Under the pieces are notes generated by a model. It ran no database searches. It saw only the letters and a list, made by a program, of their open reading frames with translations, and was not told the DNA's origin. The position numbers were made by a program, and so were the translations under genes. Below, in pieces: positions 1-7,323 of a stretch of 64,000 nt of DNA; position 1 is the first letter of the stretch, and every line of letters begins with the position of its first letter. The stretch is taken from assembly GCF_014230145.1 (NCBI RefSeq), contig NZ_JACHVC010000007.1:186001-250000 (forward strand), read 5' to 3'. Origin of the DNA: Pelagicoccus albus. GTDB taxonomy: Bacteria; Verrucomicrobiota; Verrucomicrobiia; Opitutales; Opitutaceae.

Positions 1-48
1 TGCGCGTCATGCAGGCGATTCAAGTGTTAACTAGTCTTAAGCAAACAT

Positions 49-1206
49 ATGAAAGTACTTTTTGTAGATGACAACGCTAGTGTTTTAGCGGCTTTTCGTC
101 GAAACATGAGGAAGCGTTTTGATCTCTTTATAGCGGAGTCTGCGGAAGAAGCGTTCACAGTCTTAAAAGAGCATGGCCCTATCGATGTGATCGTATCAGA
201 TATGAAGATGCCGGGGATGAACGGAATCGAATTTTTGGAAAAGTCTATCGAAATGTCTCCCGACTCCGAGCGTATCATGCTTACGGGGAATGCCGACCAA
301 GAGACGGCGACCGAAGCGGTGAATCGAGGGCACGTTTATCGTTTTTTGAATAAGCCCTGCTCGGTGGAGGAGCTCGTAGAGGCGATCAAGGATGCGGGGC
401 ATCATCACGACCTAATGAAGCTTGAGCACGACAGTGTAGAGGAAACAGTCTCCGGTTGTGTTAAGATGCTTATGGATGTACTCGGACTTGTGGCACCCTT
501 CGCCCTCGGTCGAGGGCAGCGTTTGAAATCGAGCCTCATACCCTTTTTGGAAGCGATACAGATGAAAAGTATCTGGCAGTATGAGGTTGCCGCTTTGCTA
601 TCATCGGTTGGTTATACTTCACTTCCCGAGGAGATTATTCGGAAACTCGAGAATGGAGAAGATCTCAAGCCGAGTGAGAGTGAGATTATACGAAATGTTC
701 CGGAGGTTGGATACGGACTGGTTTCATCAATTCCTCGTTTAGAAAAGATAGCTTCCATCATCCGCTACCAGCGGAAAAATTTCGATGGGACTGGATTTCC
801 AGAGAACGATACGAAGGGGCAAGCCATTCCTTTGGGGGCACGCCTGCTCAGGGTTTTCGAAGACCGCATGGAGTTAGAACGTGAGGGAGTCGCTGGTTCT
901 GAAGCTCTTAAAAAAATGCTAGATAGGACGGGGTACTACGATCCCAAGGTTTTAGAGCTCTGCTTCAAATATTACCCAGACTATTTGTCCACGGCGGTAT
1001 CAAAAGAAAAACCGGTACTTACTTTGGATCTCAGAGAGTTGAAGCCTGGATACGTAATCGTGTCGGACGTTTATTCATCCTCCGGGCTCCTGTTGGTCGA
1101 GTCGGGAAACTGGTTGACGGAATCTACGATCCAACGAATCCGGAACTACGCCAAGCTTGGAGAAGTGAGCGGCCCTTTCTATGTGCAAACCCAAGAGGTA
1201 AGATAG
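49..1206 (+). CDS. Response regulator with receiver domain and degenerate HD-GYP domain
   Basis: The 385-residue protein begins with a full receiver domain (about residues 1-120): acidic pair D7/D8, phospho-acceptor D51 in VSDMKMPG, a Thr in LTG and a Lys in NKPC. The middle (about 150-310) follows the HD-GYP fold, with LLSSVGYTSLPEEII where active enzymes have LLHDIGKIGIP, and FDGTGFP in place of the DGxGYP signature. The HD pair and the later metal-binding histidines are absent, so cyclic-di-GMP hydrolysis is unlikely and a binding or scaffold role is more plausible. A short C-terminal domain (about 325-380) follows, as in many REC/HD-GYP proteins. The start is the first ATG of the frame and has no Shine-Dalgarno sequence. 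The cognate kinase is not in the window. REC is certain; the output function is inferred. Confidence 0.85.
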   Translation: MKVLFVDDNASVLAAFRRNMRKRFDLFIAESAEEAFTVLKEHGPIDVIVSDMKMPGMNGIEFLEKSIEMSPDSERIMLTGNADQETATEAVNRGHVYRFLNKPCSVEELVEAIKDAGHHHDLMKLEHDSVEETVSGCVKMLMDVLGLVAPFALGRGQRLKSSLIPFLEAIQMKSIWQYEVAALLSSVGYTSLPEEIIRKLENGEDLKPSESEIIRNVPEVGYGLVSSIPRLEKIASIIRYQRKNFDGTGFPENDTKGQAIPLGARLLRVFEDRMELEREGVAGSEALKKMLDRTGYYDPKVLELCFKYYPDYLSTAVSKEKPVLTLDLRELKPGYVIVSDVYSSSGLLLVESGNWLTESTIQRIRNYAKLGEVSGPFYVQTQEVR

Positions 1207-1239
1207 GTAAGGGGGGCTCGTGTCCGATGGCTTTGCTTG

Positions 1240-1356
1240 TCAAAACGAACCGTTGGCTAACAGAAGTACGAACAACAGTGCGAGCGGGATTAGGGAGAGG
1301 ACGGTAAAGGTGATGTCTTCTTTGCGTTTGGTTCTGGGAGCAGGGTTTCCTGTCAT
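1240..1356 (-). CDS. Small single-pass membrane protein, 38 aa
   Basis: A minus-strand frame starts at ATG 1356-1354 and ends at TGA 1242-1240. It encodes 38 residues: a polar, basic head (MTGNPAPRTKRKED) followed by one hydrophobic helix (about residues 15-34) and a short tail. A good purine-rich ribosome site, AGGAAAGG, lies about 8 bases before the ATG, which is rare in this window and supports translation. Downstream it is convergent with the receiver-domain gene; upstream it is divergent from the DUF4412-like gene. I know no function for it. A chance ORF remains possible. Confidence 0.5.
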   Translation of the reverse strand: MTGNPAPRTKRKEDITFTVLSLIPLALLFVLLLANGSF

Positions 1357-1534
1357 TTGCTTAGCCTTTCCTTTCTGATATGGGGGGGGCAGCTTAGCTT
1401 TTTCACAGGGATCGGGCTACCCTTTCACGGATTAGATAGACTCCAAAAAGTATTTTGGGTTTTACTGGTGATGGCCGATGTGGATTCTTCGAGTTTCCGT
1501 GAAACGCCTTTTGTTTTCGTGTGTCCCAAGTCCG

Positions 1535-2341
1535 ATGCGTACTCTTCTCGTTGCATCGTTCCTCGCGATCATTCCTCAAATAAACTCGGCTTTGGCGGTA
1601 GATGATTCCTTCCAAGGTCGAATCGACTATCAAATCGACTCTGGCGGCTTGGAAATGAGCTATTCTATTTGGTTGAAAGGCTCTCTTTGGAAAACGGAGC
1701 TGACGGCTGGGGGTCAGCTCTACGAAACCCGACTGGGCAATATGGAGACGGGAGAGGCCTATATGGTTAACCCTGGAGGCGAGAGTTATCGGGCGCTCGG
1801 TCCTGGCGGAATGGGAGGTCCTGGCGCGATGGGCGGTCCGGGTGCCGGAGGTCCTCCTCCAGGCGGTAAGAAAGGGAAAAAGGAGAAGGAGCTAGATTTG
1901 GAGAAAATCGTTCTAGTGAAAGACGAGCAGAAGGAGATCCTGGGTACGGAAACTTCCTTAGAAGTGTTGAAAGGCCCTGGGAAGAAACTGAATTTCTGGT
2001 GGACCGGGGAGGGGGTTGCCTTTCCAGATCAAGCCTTGCCTCGTTTGAAGGGCTTCGAGGAAAAGAACATGGCACTGTCTCTCTACAGTAGGATGCACAC
2101 CGGAGTACCTTTACTTATCGAAGTGGAAGGAGCTAAGGGGAAAAACGCCTTTTCTTTCGCAGCAGTGGCTATCGAACCGATGGAGCTAGAGGATAGCTTT
2201 CTGTCCTTGCCAGACGGTTACACTCAGGAAGCGGGCGGCATGCCCATGGGAGGTGGAGGCGGAGGTAGGCCTCCTCGTGGCGGAGGCCCTGGTGGTGGCG
2301 GTCCCGGGGGACCGGGCGGCGGAATGGGCCCTGGGATGTAG
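1535..2341 (+). CDS. Secreted DUF4412-like protein with glycine-rich segments
   Basis: I chose the ATG at 1535 because it gives a typical signal peptide (MRTLLVASFLAIIPQ, cleavage near NSALA); the in-frame ATG at 1478 would bury it. The 268-residue product then carries a stretch (FQGRIDYQI and following) like DUF4412/LolA-like periplasmic proteins. A Gly/Met/Pro-rich linker with a lysine run sits near residues 88-120, and the last 35 residues are almost only Gly, Pro, Met and Arg. The role of the family is unknown; its beta-strand character suggests a periplasmic lipid or metal binding fold. It ends 4 bases from the convergent ferritin gene. Exported location is fairly sure; function is not assigned. 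Confidence 0.7.
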   Translation: MRTLLVASFLAIIPQINSALAVDDSFQGRIDYQIDSGGLEMSYSIWLKGSLWKTELTAGGQLYETRLGNMETGEAYMVNPGGESYRALGPGGMGGPGAMGGPGAGGPPPGGKKGKKEKELDLEKIVLVKDEQKEILGTETSLEVLKGPGKKLNFWWTGEGVAFPDQALPRLKGFEEKNMALSLYSRMHTGVPLLIEVEGAKGKNAFSFAAVAIEPMELEDSFLSLPDGYTQEAGGMPMGGGGGGRPPRGGGPGGGGPGGPGGGMGPGM

Positions 2342-2345
2342 CAGG

Positions 2346-2852
2346 CTACTCGCCCTCTTCTCGTGGCCGATTGGCCGCGATATTGTCGAGCATCAGCATC
2401 GCGTCGGGATTTCCCTCGGCGCGTTTTAGCTTCTCGATCATGTCTCCAACGTTTTTCTCTTCCTCGACTTGTTCATCCAAGAACCATTTCAGAAAGGAAA
2501 CTGTGGCGAAGTCGTCGGTCTGGATCGCGATCTTGTAGAGATTGTTGATTGCGGCAGTTACTTTTTTTTCCTGAGCGAGACTGGTTTCGAAAACTGCTAG
2601 CGGAGAGCTGAATTCGTACTCAGGCGCTTCGATTGCGGGAAGAGCGACCGTTGCCCCTCGATCTAGAAGGTAAGTGTAGAACTTCATGGCGTGCACTCGT
2701 TCCTCATCGCTTTGTAAAGACATCCAACTCGCGAATCCATCCCAGGAATTCGCTTCGAAATAGGAGGACATGGAAAGGTACGAGTAGGAAGCTTGAAATT
2801 CCATACCGATTTGGGCGTTCAAGGCGCTGGCGAGTTCGACGGGTAGATTCAT
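2346..2852 (-). CDS. ftnA: Ferritin (non-haem, bacterial type)
   Basis: The 168-residue protein has the length and four-helix pattern of bacterial ferritins, which oxidise Fe(II) and store it as ferric mineral in a 24-subunit cytoplasmic shell. Ferroxidase ligands are visible: E18, the E51/H54 pair in EERVH, E95 and Q128/E131 in DEQVEEEK. No haem-binding methionine of bacterioferritin is apparent. Its gene is followed downstream, tail to tail, by the DUF4412-like gene and lies next to the PchR-like regulator, which fits an iron or redox neighbourhood. The ATG at 2852 has no Shine-Dalgarno sequence. Confidence 0.93.
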   Translation of the reverse strand: MNLPVELASALNAQIGMEFQASYSYLSMSSYFEANSWDGFASWMSLQSDEERVHAMKFYTYLLDRGATVALPAIEAPEYEFSSPLAVFETSLAQEKKVTAAINNLYKIAIQTDDFATVSFLKWFLDEQVEEEKNVGDMIEKLKRAEGNPDAMLMLDNIAANRPREEGE

Positions 2853-2925
2853 GGGACGAGACTAGCTGGCTAGGAACCTAGTGTCGAGCGTTAGAGGAAC
2901 TTTAGGCTACTTGAGCGCGATTGTG

Positions 2926-3864
2926 TCAGCGGCTGGAAGGCAGCAACTCGCTTGGATTCATACCGAATGCCTGTTTGAAGGCTCGTGCGAAGTGACTCGG
3001 GTTGGAGTAGCCCACGGAATTCGCGATTTCGATTACAGACTTGTCGCGTCGCTCCAGCATCTCGCGAGCTCGTTCCATGCGAATTTGTCTTAAATATCCG
3101 AATACGGTGGTACCGTAGTGCTCTTTGAAGCCTCGCTTAAGCTTAAATTCGTTTAAGTGGACCGTGCGGCTTAGGCTGGCGATGGAGTGGTCTTCGGAAT
3201 AGCGATCGCTCATGATGCGAGCCGCTGCGGCTAGGGCGATGGAATCCCGAGTATCTCTAATTGGCGCGATCGCCCGGCATGGCGAAAAGAGCGGTTGGTC
3301 GAGTATCAGCACCAGCCATTCGAGAGACTTTGATTCGATCATCAATCGCTCGCGGGTATTGTTCCCCTCGAGTCCTGCCAGTTCTTCGGCGATGGATAGG
3401 AGTCTTCCCGCGCTCGAGTGGCAGCTTAGGTGAGGTTTTGCCTCGTCAATAAGCTCGGGAGAAATGGTGTCGGAGAACCCGGTCAGTTCTGCGGTAGCCT
3501 GCTGGTCGAAACCGATCCAAAAGACCTCGCTCGCCTCTTCGACATGGAACTCGAGAGGCTCCTGGGCAGGCTTAATAAGCAGCCAGTCGCCCGCATTGGG
3601 CTTAACGCGTTTTTCTCCGTGTTGGATCAGCTCCACGGTTCCGGAACAGATGAAGGCTATTTGCAAAAAGGAGCGAGCCGGCCAGTTCAGTCGGCCTTGT
3701 TGGAGGTTTGAGAGCGAGGCTCTCACAAAGGTCATCCCGGGTCGCTGCTCGAAGCGCTTCATCGATACAGGATGAGCTCCGGGTACTCCGTCCGATCGTG
3801 AAGGAGCCTTGAAAGGACAATAAGTCGTTTCGATTTTGGCTGGCTCTGTTTGATCTTCCATCAT
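2926..3864 (-). CDS. AraC-family transcriptional regulator, PchR-like
   Basis: The C-terminal 100 residues (about 205-310) hold the two helix-turn-helix units of the AraC family, ending with GYSNPSHFARAFKQAFG. The first HTH contains LNEFKLKRGFKEHYG, close to the LNxxKLKxGF pattern of PchR-type siderophore regulators. The N-terminal half is a cupin-like sensor (about 60-130). PchR relatives bind iron-siderophore complexes and activate neighbouring iron or redox genes. This gene points the same way as the apbE-DUF4198-DUF2271-PepSY genes and lies just downstream of them (127 bp), so it may control them or ferritin. The two ATGs in tandem at the start make the exact start uncertain by one codon. 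Confidence 0.85.
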   Translation of the reverse strand: MMEDQTEPAKIETTYCPFKAPSRSDGVPGAHPVSMKRFEQRPGMTFVRASLSNLQQGRLNWPARSFLQIAFICSGTVELIQHGEKRVKPNAGDWLLIKPAQEPLEFHVEEASEVFWIGFDQQATAELTGFSDTISPELIDEAKPHLSCHSSAGRLLSIAEELAGLEGNNTRERLMIESKSLEWLVLILDQPLFSPCRAIAPIRDTRDSIALAAAARIMSDRYSEDHSIASLSRTVHLNEFKLKRGFKEHYGTTVFGYLRQIRMERAREMLERRDKSVIEIANSVGYSNPSHFARAFKQAFGMNPSELLPSSR

Positions 3865-3991
3865 GTCGCATCCCCCGTGGCGAGCGGGTGCGGCACATGA
3901 AGCAAGGAGCCCTAAATTCTGTCAATTGTAAATGAGACTCCTTCGCAAGAGCAAGGCGGCTAATGCGAGCCGTAAGTTAGCGAAGGGCCAG

Positions 3992-5002
3992 TCAGTTAAG
4001 CATAGTCTCTGCTGCTGGAGAAAATTCTTCTCCTGTGTGATCTAGGAACACGGCGGCTAGGTTCCGTTTTCTGGCAAAAATCAACCCTTGCTCTTTTCCC
4101 ATGAGAAATAGGGCGGTGGCGTAGGCATCTGCGTCCATGCAGTTTTGGCTCATGACGGAAACGCTTAACAGAGGAGTTTTCTCGTTTGTGGCCTTTGGAT
4201 TAATGAGATGTCCGATGGGCTGGCCATCTACGATGTGATAGCGAAGGTAGTTTCCTGAGGTGGCCAATGCTATGTTGCAGAGGGCGATTCGCGTTTCCGG
4301 CAACCTTTGCCTGATTTGTAGATCCCGAGGTCTGTCGAGGGCAAACAGCCAGGGAGCTCCGCTAGGTTTGCAGCCCAGACCGCGGGCTTCGCCACCAATC
4401 TCGATCGTAAAGTTCTTTTGCCCGGCGAAGACCAGCGATTCGAAGATGAGGTCAACTGCAAAACCTTTAGCGATGGAGCAGAGGTCTAGCCCAAGGTTGC
4501 CAGGTTGTAGCACGCTACGAGCCTGGGTGTCTGTTTTGATCTGCCCAAAGCCAGCGGCGGTCATTGCCTGTTGGACGGAGGGCGAATTGTAGGCAGCTCC
4601 TGGGCTTTCGGAAGGGCCGAAACCGAGCAAGTCTATCGCATGGGCAAAAGTTGGGTCGTAGAGACCGTCGGTTTCTTTGGCGATCTCCAGAGCTCGCTGC
4701 AACACGCGGAATGCCTCGGGTCTGAATGCGATCCATTCTTGAGGGTTGCCGGCGTGAAATTTGCGGAGGTCCGAATTCGCTTCCCAAGGACTCATCTGGA
4801 GTACAACTGTATCCAATGCCTGGAGAACTAGGTTTTTGATTTCAGCTAATTCCAGTGAAGTGTGCCCCGACACATTGACGTTCCAATGGGTGCCCATCGT
4901 TTCTCCCGAAAGGGAGTGCACCTTCCAGTTGTCTTGGAAGGCGCCATGCCTGGCCGAACTGATATCGGAGGGTATGAGCAGTCGAGTCTCGGTAGCGTTC
5001 AT
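3992..5002 (-). CDS. apbE: FAD:protein FMN transferase (ApbE family)
   Basis: ApbE enzymes move FMN from FAD onto a Thr or Ser of partner proteins, usually outside the cytoplasm. The 336-residue product shows the family pattern: ETMGTHWNV near residue 35, DLCSIAKGFAVD (the substrate and Mg site), IEIGGEARGLG, and DADAYATALFLMG near the C-terminus. It has no signal peptide or lipobox, and no upstream in-frame start precedes a stop codon, which is unusual for an enzyme serving exported partners. It is the last gene of the PepSY/DUF2271/DUF4198 group; a hairpin plus T-run lies immediately before its start. The likely substrate is the DUF2271 protein two genes upstream. Confidence 0.92.
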   Translation of the reverse strand: MNATETRLLIPSDISSARHGAFQDNWKVHSLSGETMGTHWNVNVSGHTSLELAEIKNLVLQALDTVVLQMSPWEANSDLRKFHAGNPQEWIAFRPEAFRVLQRALEIAKETDGLYDPTFAHAIDLLGFGPSESPGAAYNSPSVQQAMTAAGFGQIKTDTQARSVLQPGNLGLDLCSIAKGFAVDLIFESLVFAGQKNFTIEIGGEARGLGCKPSGAPWLFALDRPRDLQIRQRLPETRIALCNIALATSGNYLRYHIVDGQPIGHLINPKATNEKTPLLSVSVMSQNCMDADAYATALFLMGKEQGLIFARKRNLAAVFLDHTGEEFSPAAETMLN

Positions 5003-5008
5003 TTCAAC

Positions 5009-5035
5009 AAAAAGGCGATCCTGTCATAGATCGCC
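5009..5035 (-). terminator. Hairpin with T-run just before apbE
   Basis: On the minus strand GGCGATC and GATCGCC form a perfect 7-bp stem (5014-5020 with 5029-5035) around an 8-base loop, followed directly by five Ts. This has the form of a weak intrinsic terminator or attenuator. The T-run ends about six bases before the apbE ATG, so the hairpin also covers the region where ribosomes would land. Confidence 0.5.
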
Positions 5036-5064
5036 CGTTTGATTTCAACTTAATTCAGTTTTAG

Positions 5065-5889
5065 CTATTCAGGTAAAACTTCCACTACGAGCGTGTAGGA
5101 AGCCCCTCTTTTCACCTCATACCCGTGGAATTCTCCGCCTGCGATCTGGGTGGATCCATTTATCCAATACCTGCCTGCTTGGTCCCAGCTTACTTCAATT
5201 AAGCCTTCAGAGTCGCTTTCCAACTCTAGGGATCCCTCGGTATCACGATAGCGATCGTTTCCTTTCACGACCGTGATCTTCTGGCCGGAGGAGGGTTTGC
5301 CATCAAGGAGGACACGGAATTGGGCTGTTTCTCCTGTGTAGAGATCGTTAGGGTGACTAATGAATTCCAGCTCCAGTCCTTTGCCCGAAGGAGTGATGTC
5401 GGTTGGTTCGCCGGCGGATACATAGGTTTCAACTCGGTTGATGTTTTTGCGAAGCTGCAAATCCTCCATGGAGGCTAGGTCCATCGCTGCGAATTCCTTA
5501 TCGGTGCCGCGCTTACGTTTTTTCTCTCCGTCTTCGGTCCAGGATGCGAACATCATGCCGCCTCCACTGTAGATCCGGTAAGTCCCTTGCTCCTTTAACT
5601 GCAATTCGAAGGAGGAGCGTATTTTGCCTTGAGCAGGGCTTTGTAGCTCCAGCTCTTGCCCGCTTGGGCTGATTGCGTGTACTCCATCGAGACGCAGGGC
5701 TACGTGGTTGGGATAGAATAGATTGTTGGATACGGCTGCTTCGAAGGAAACCCACTGGTCCTCTCCAGATAGTACGGTATAGGACGGGAGAATCCAAAGC
5801 CGGTGAGCTGAGGCTTGGCCGACTAGGCCGACTAGGCCGAGCACGGTGAGCAGGATGGCGAATGCCTTTGAAGTGCGGTGTAGTTTCAT
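5065..5889 (-). CDS. DUF4198 periplasmic protein
   Basis: The 274-residue protein starts with a signal peptide (hydrophobic segment through VGLVGQASA) and the mature protein begins HRLWILPSYTVLSG, the characteristic start of DUF4198 proteins. The remainder is beta-rich with an Ig-like region near residues 175-270. DUF4198 proteins occur near metal uptake genes and near ApbE/PepSY clusters. Here it sits between the DUF2271 and apbE genes on the same strand. A periplasmic binding or scaffold role in the flavin-transfer module is an inference. The start is the first ATG that gives a complete signal peptide. Confidence 0.85.
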   Translation of the reverse strand: MKLHRTSKAFAILLTVLGLVGLVGQASAHRLWILPSYTVLSGEDQWVSFEAAVSNNLFYPNHVALRLDGVHAISPSGQELELQSPAQGKIRSSFELQLKEQGTYRIYSGGGMMFASWTEDGEKKRKRGTDKEFAAMDLASMEDLQLRKNINRVETYVSAGEPTDITPSGKGLELEFISHPNDLYTGETAQFRVLLDGKPSSGQKITVVKGNDRYRDTEGSLELESDSEGLIEVSWDQAGRYWINGSTQIAGGEFHGYEVKRGASYTLVVEVLPE

Positions 5890-5933
5890 GACGATTTGGT
5901 TTTGTATTCAAAATATAGCTACGATTGTTACTC

Positions 5934-6458
5934 TTAGTTCTCGATCTTTAGGTTTACCTTGCCGAGCTCGCGTTCCCCGGCATCCGAAGCTTCGACCGGG
6001 TTTCCGCTTTGCCATTGGAAGGGGATGCGAATGAGTTCTCTGCCTCCTACTTCGCGGCTGGCTTCAACGACGAAGAAATAGGATCCACTCGGCTTCGAGC
6101 TCAGGTCAGTCGCGTTTAGGTCGACGGAAATCTCATGTTCACCAACTGGTTTGGTGGGGCCGCTTACTCCATCTACTGGCATGTCGACGGAACGCCCTCC
6201 TTTTCTCCACCATTGACGCAGGTCCTTTAACCAGGTTTCCCCTTCGCGATCCCGCATCTCCGTGTCGTACCAAACCGCGAGGTTGGCGATGAGCTCACGT
6301 TCCTCGGACTCTATCCATGCGGCGACGTAGGGACGATGGTACTCTGCCACGTCCAATTGTGGGATTTCTATCTTGGCTGTTAGCTGCCCAGCGGAGGCGG
6401 AGCTTACCACTGCGGGAACGCTTAGGGCTACCAGTGTTTTTGCGGAGCTGTTTTTCAT
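5934..6458 (-). CDS. DUF2271 exported protein with a flavinylation motif
   Basis: The 174-residue product has an N-terminal signal peptide (cleavage near SSASAG) and matches DUF2271, including the IESEERELIANLAVW segment and the tryptophan-rich LRQWWRKGG near residue 82. The key feature is DGVSGPT at residues 96-102. It fits the D-x-x-S/T-G-x-T site at which ApbE attaches FMN in NqrC, RnfG and FMN-bind proteins, so T102 is the predicted acceptor. With apbE two genes downstream and a PepSY membrane protein one gene upstream, this is probably a covalent flavoprotein that carries electrons outside the cytoplasmic membrane. FMN attachment here is inferred from the motif and the context. Confidence 0.85.
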   Translation of the reverse strand: MKNSSAKTLVALSVPAVVSSASAGQLTAKIEIPQLDVAEYHRPYVAAWIESEERELIANLAVWYDTEMRDREGETWLKDLRQWWRKGGRSVDMPVDGVSGPTKPVGEHEISVDLNATDLSSKPSGSYFFVVEASREVGGRELIRIPFQWQSGNPVEASDAGERELGKVNLKIEN

Positions 6459-6492
6459 GTTTGGTCAGAAATCGTTGGTGAAAATTGGATAC

Positions 6493-7119
6493 TTAGTGGG
6501 CGAGAAAAATGAGAACTACGACCGGTATTGCGAAGCCGGCAGCTACGATAGGCCAGGTGCTGGGGCGTCTCTTGGCGTGAACCCAAAGTAGGGCTAGGCC
6601 TGTCAGGCAGAATATGACGCAAGCTACGGAAAAGACGTCCATGTAGACTATCCAAGCGAAGCCGGTGTTACGCCCTTTGTGCAGGTCGTTTAGGTAGGCA
6701 ATAAATCCTCTGCTGGTCGTCTCGTAGATGACTTCGCCGGTTTCGCGATCGATGCTCATCCAAGCGTCGCCTCCAGGACGTGGCAGGTCCAAATAAATAT
6801 CAACGTCCGACCATTCATAAGAGCGACCACCGGCATGAACTCCCATTTCGGAATCTAGCCATCTTCGCAGTTCTGTGGGGAGTGGCTTTCTTTCGTCGAT
6901 CGCTTGATCGTCGGTGAAGGCGATCGCCTTTAGCAAATGGCTGGGAAGGGTAGCCTCGGACTCTTCGACTACCGGCTGAGATTTAATCTTGCCGGCGTGG
7001 TTTAGGGTGATGCCGGTAATCGCGAATAGAATCATCGCGACTAGGCATATCGCGCTGCTGACCCAGTGCCACAGGTAGAACTGTTTAGTCCAGAACGCCT
7101 TTTTACGTTTAGCTCCCAT
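6493..7119 (-). CDS. PepSY-associated transmembrane protein
   Basis: The 208-residue product has three hydrophobic helices (about residues 17-38, 157-177 and 188-207) around a periplasmic PepSY-like region with DAWMSIDRETGEVIY. The first helix contains LWHWVSS and the second follows LNDLHKG, giving histidines positioned as in PepSY-TM iron reductases that bind haem in the membrane. It heads the DUF2271-DUF4198-apbE gene group and could pass electrons from the inner membrane to the flavinylated partner. It is shorter than full PepSY reductases (about 370-500 residues) and contains only one PepSY unit. Confidence 0.85.
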   Translation of the reverse strand: MGAKRKKAFWTKQFYLWHWVSSAICLVAMILFAITGITLNHAGKIKSQPVVEESEATLPSHLLKAIAFTDDQAIDERKPLPTELRRWLDSEMGVHAGGRSYEWSDVDIYLDLPRPGGDAWMSIDRETGEVIYETTSRGFIAYLNDLHKGRNTGFAWIVYMDVFSVACVIFCLTGLALLWVHAKRRPSTWPIVAAGFAIPVVVLIFLAH

Positions 7120-7268
7120 CTACGACTCGTCCCCATCTGATGAGTTTGGATAAGCGGGGTTCGCTTGGTTTGGCAGGGGAAGGGTTCGTTTCATCTATTG
7201 AGCAAAATCTGGATGTGTGTGGAAGAAGGTCGGTGATATTAGCTGTCTTGAGCCTTTGTTTCTGCTCC

Positions 7269-7304
7269 ATGAGGGATTTCTCCGACTCGATGCGGGATTT
7301 CCTT
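7269..7304. promoter_or_regulatory. Candidate operator: two direct repeats 21 bp apart
   Basis: ATGAGGGATTTC (7269-7280) recurs as ATGCGGGATTTC (7290-7301) with one mismatch and a 21-bp period, two helical turns. AraC-family dimers commonly bind direct repeats with this spacing. The site lies about 150 bp upstream of the PepSY-DUF2271-DUF4198-apbE genes. Binding by the PchR-like regulator at 2926-3864 is a guess. Confidence 0.35.
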
Positions 7305-7323
7305 TGGGGAGCTTTTTATCACT

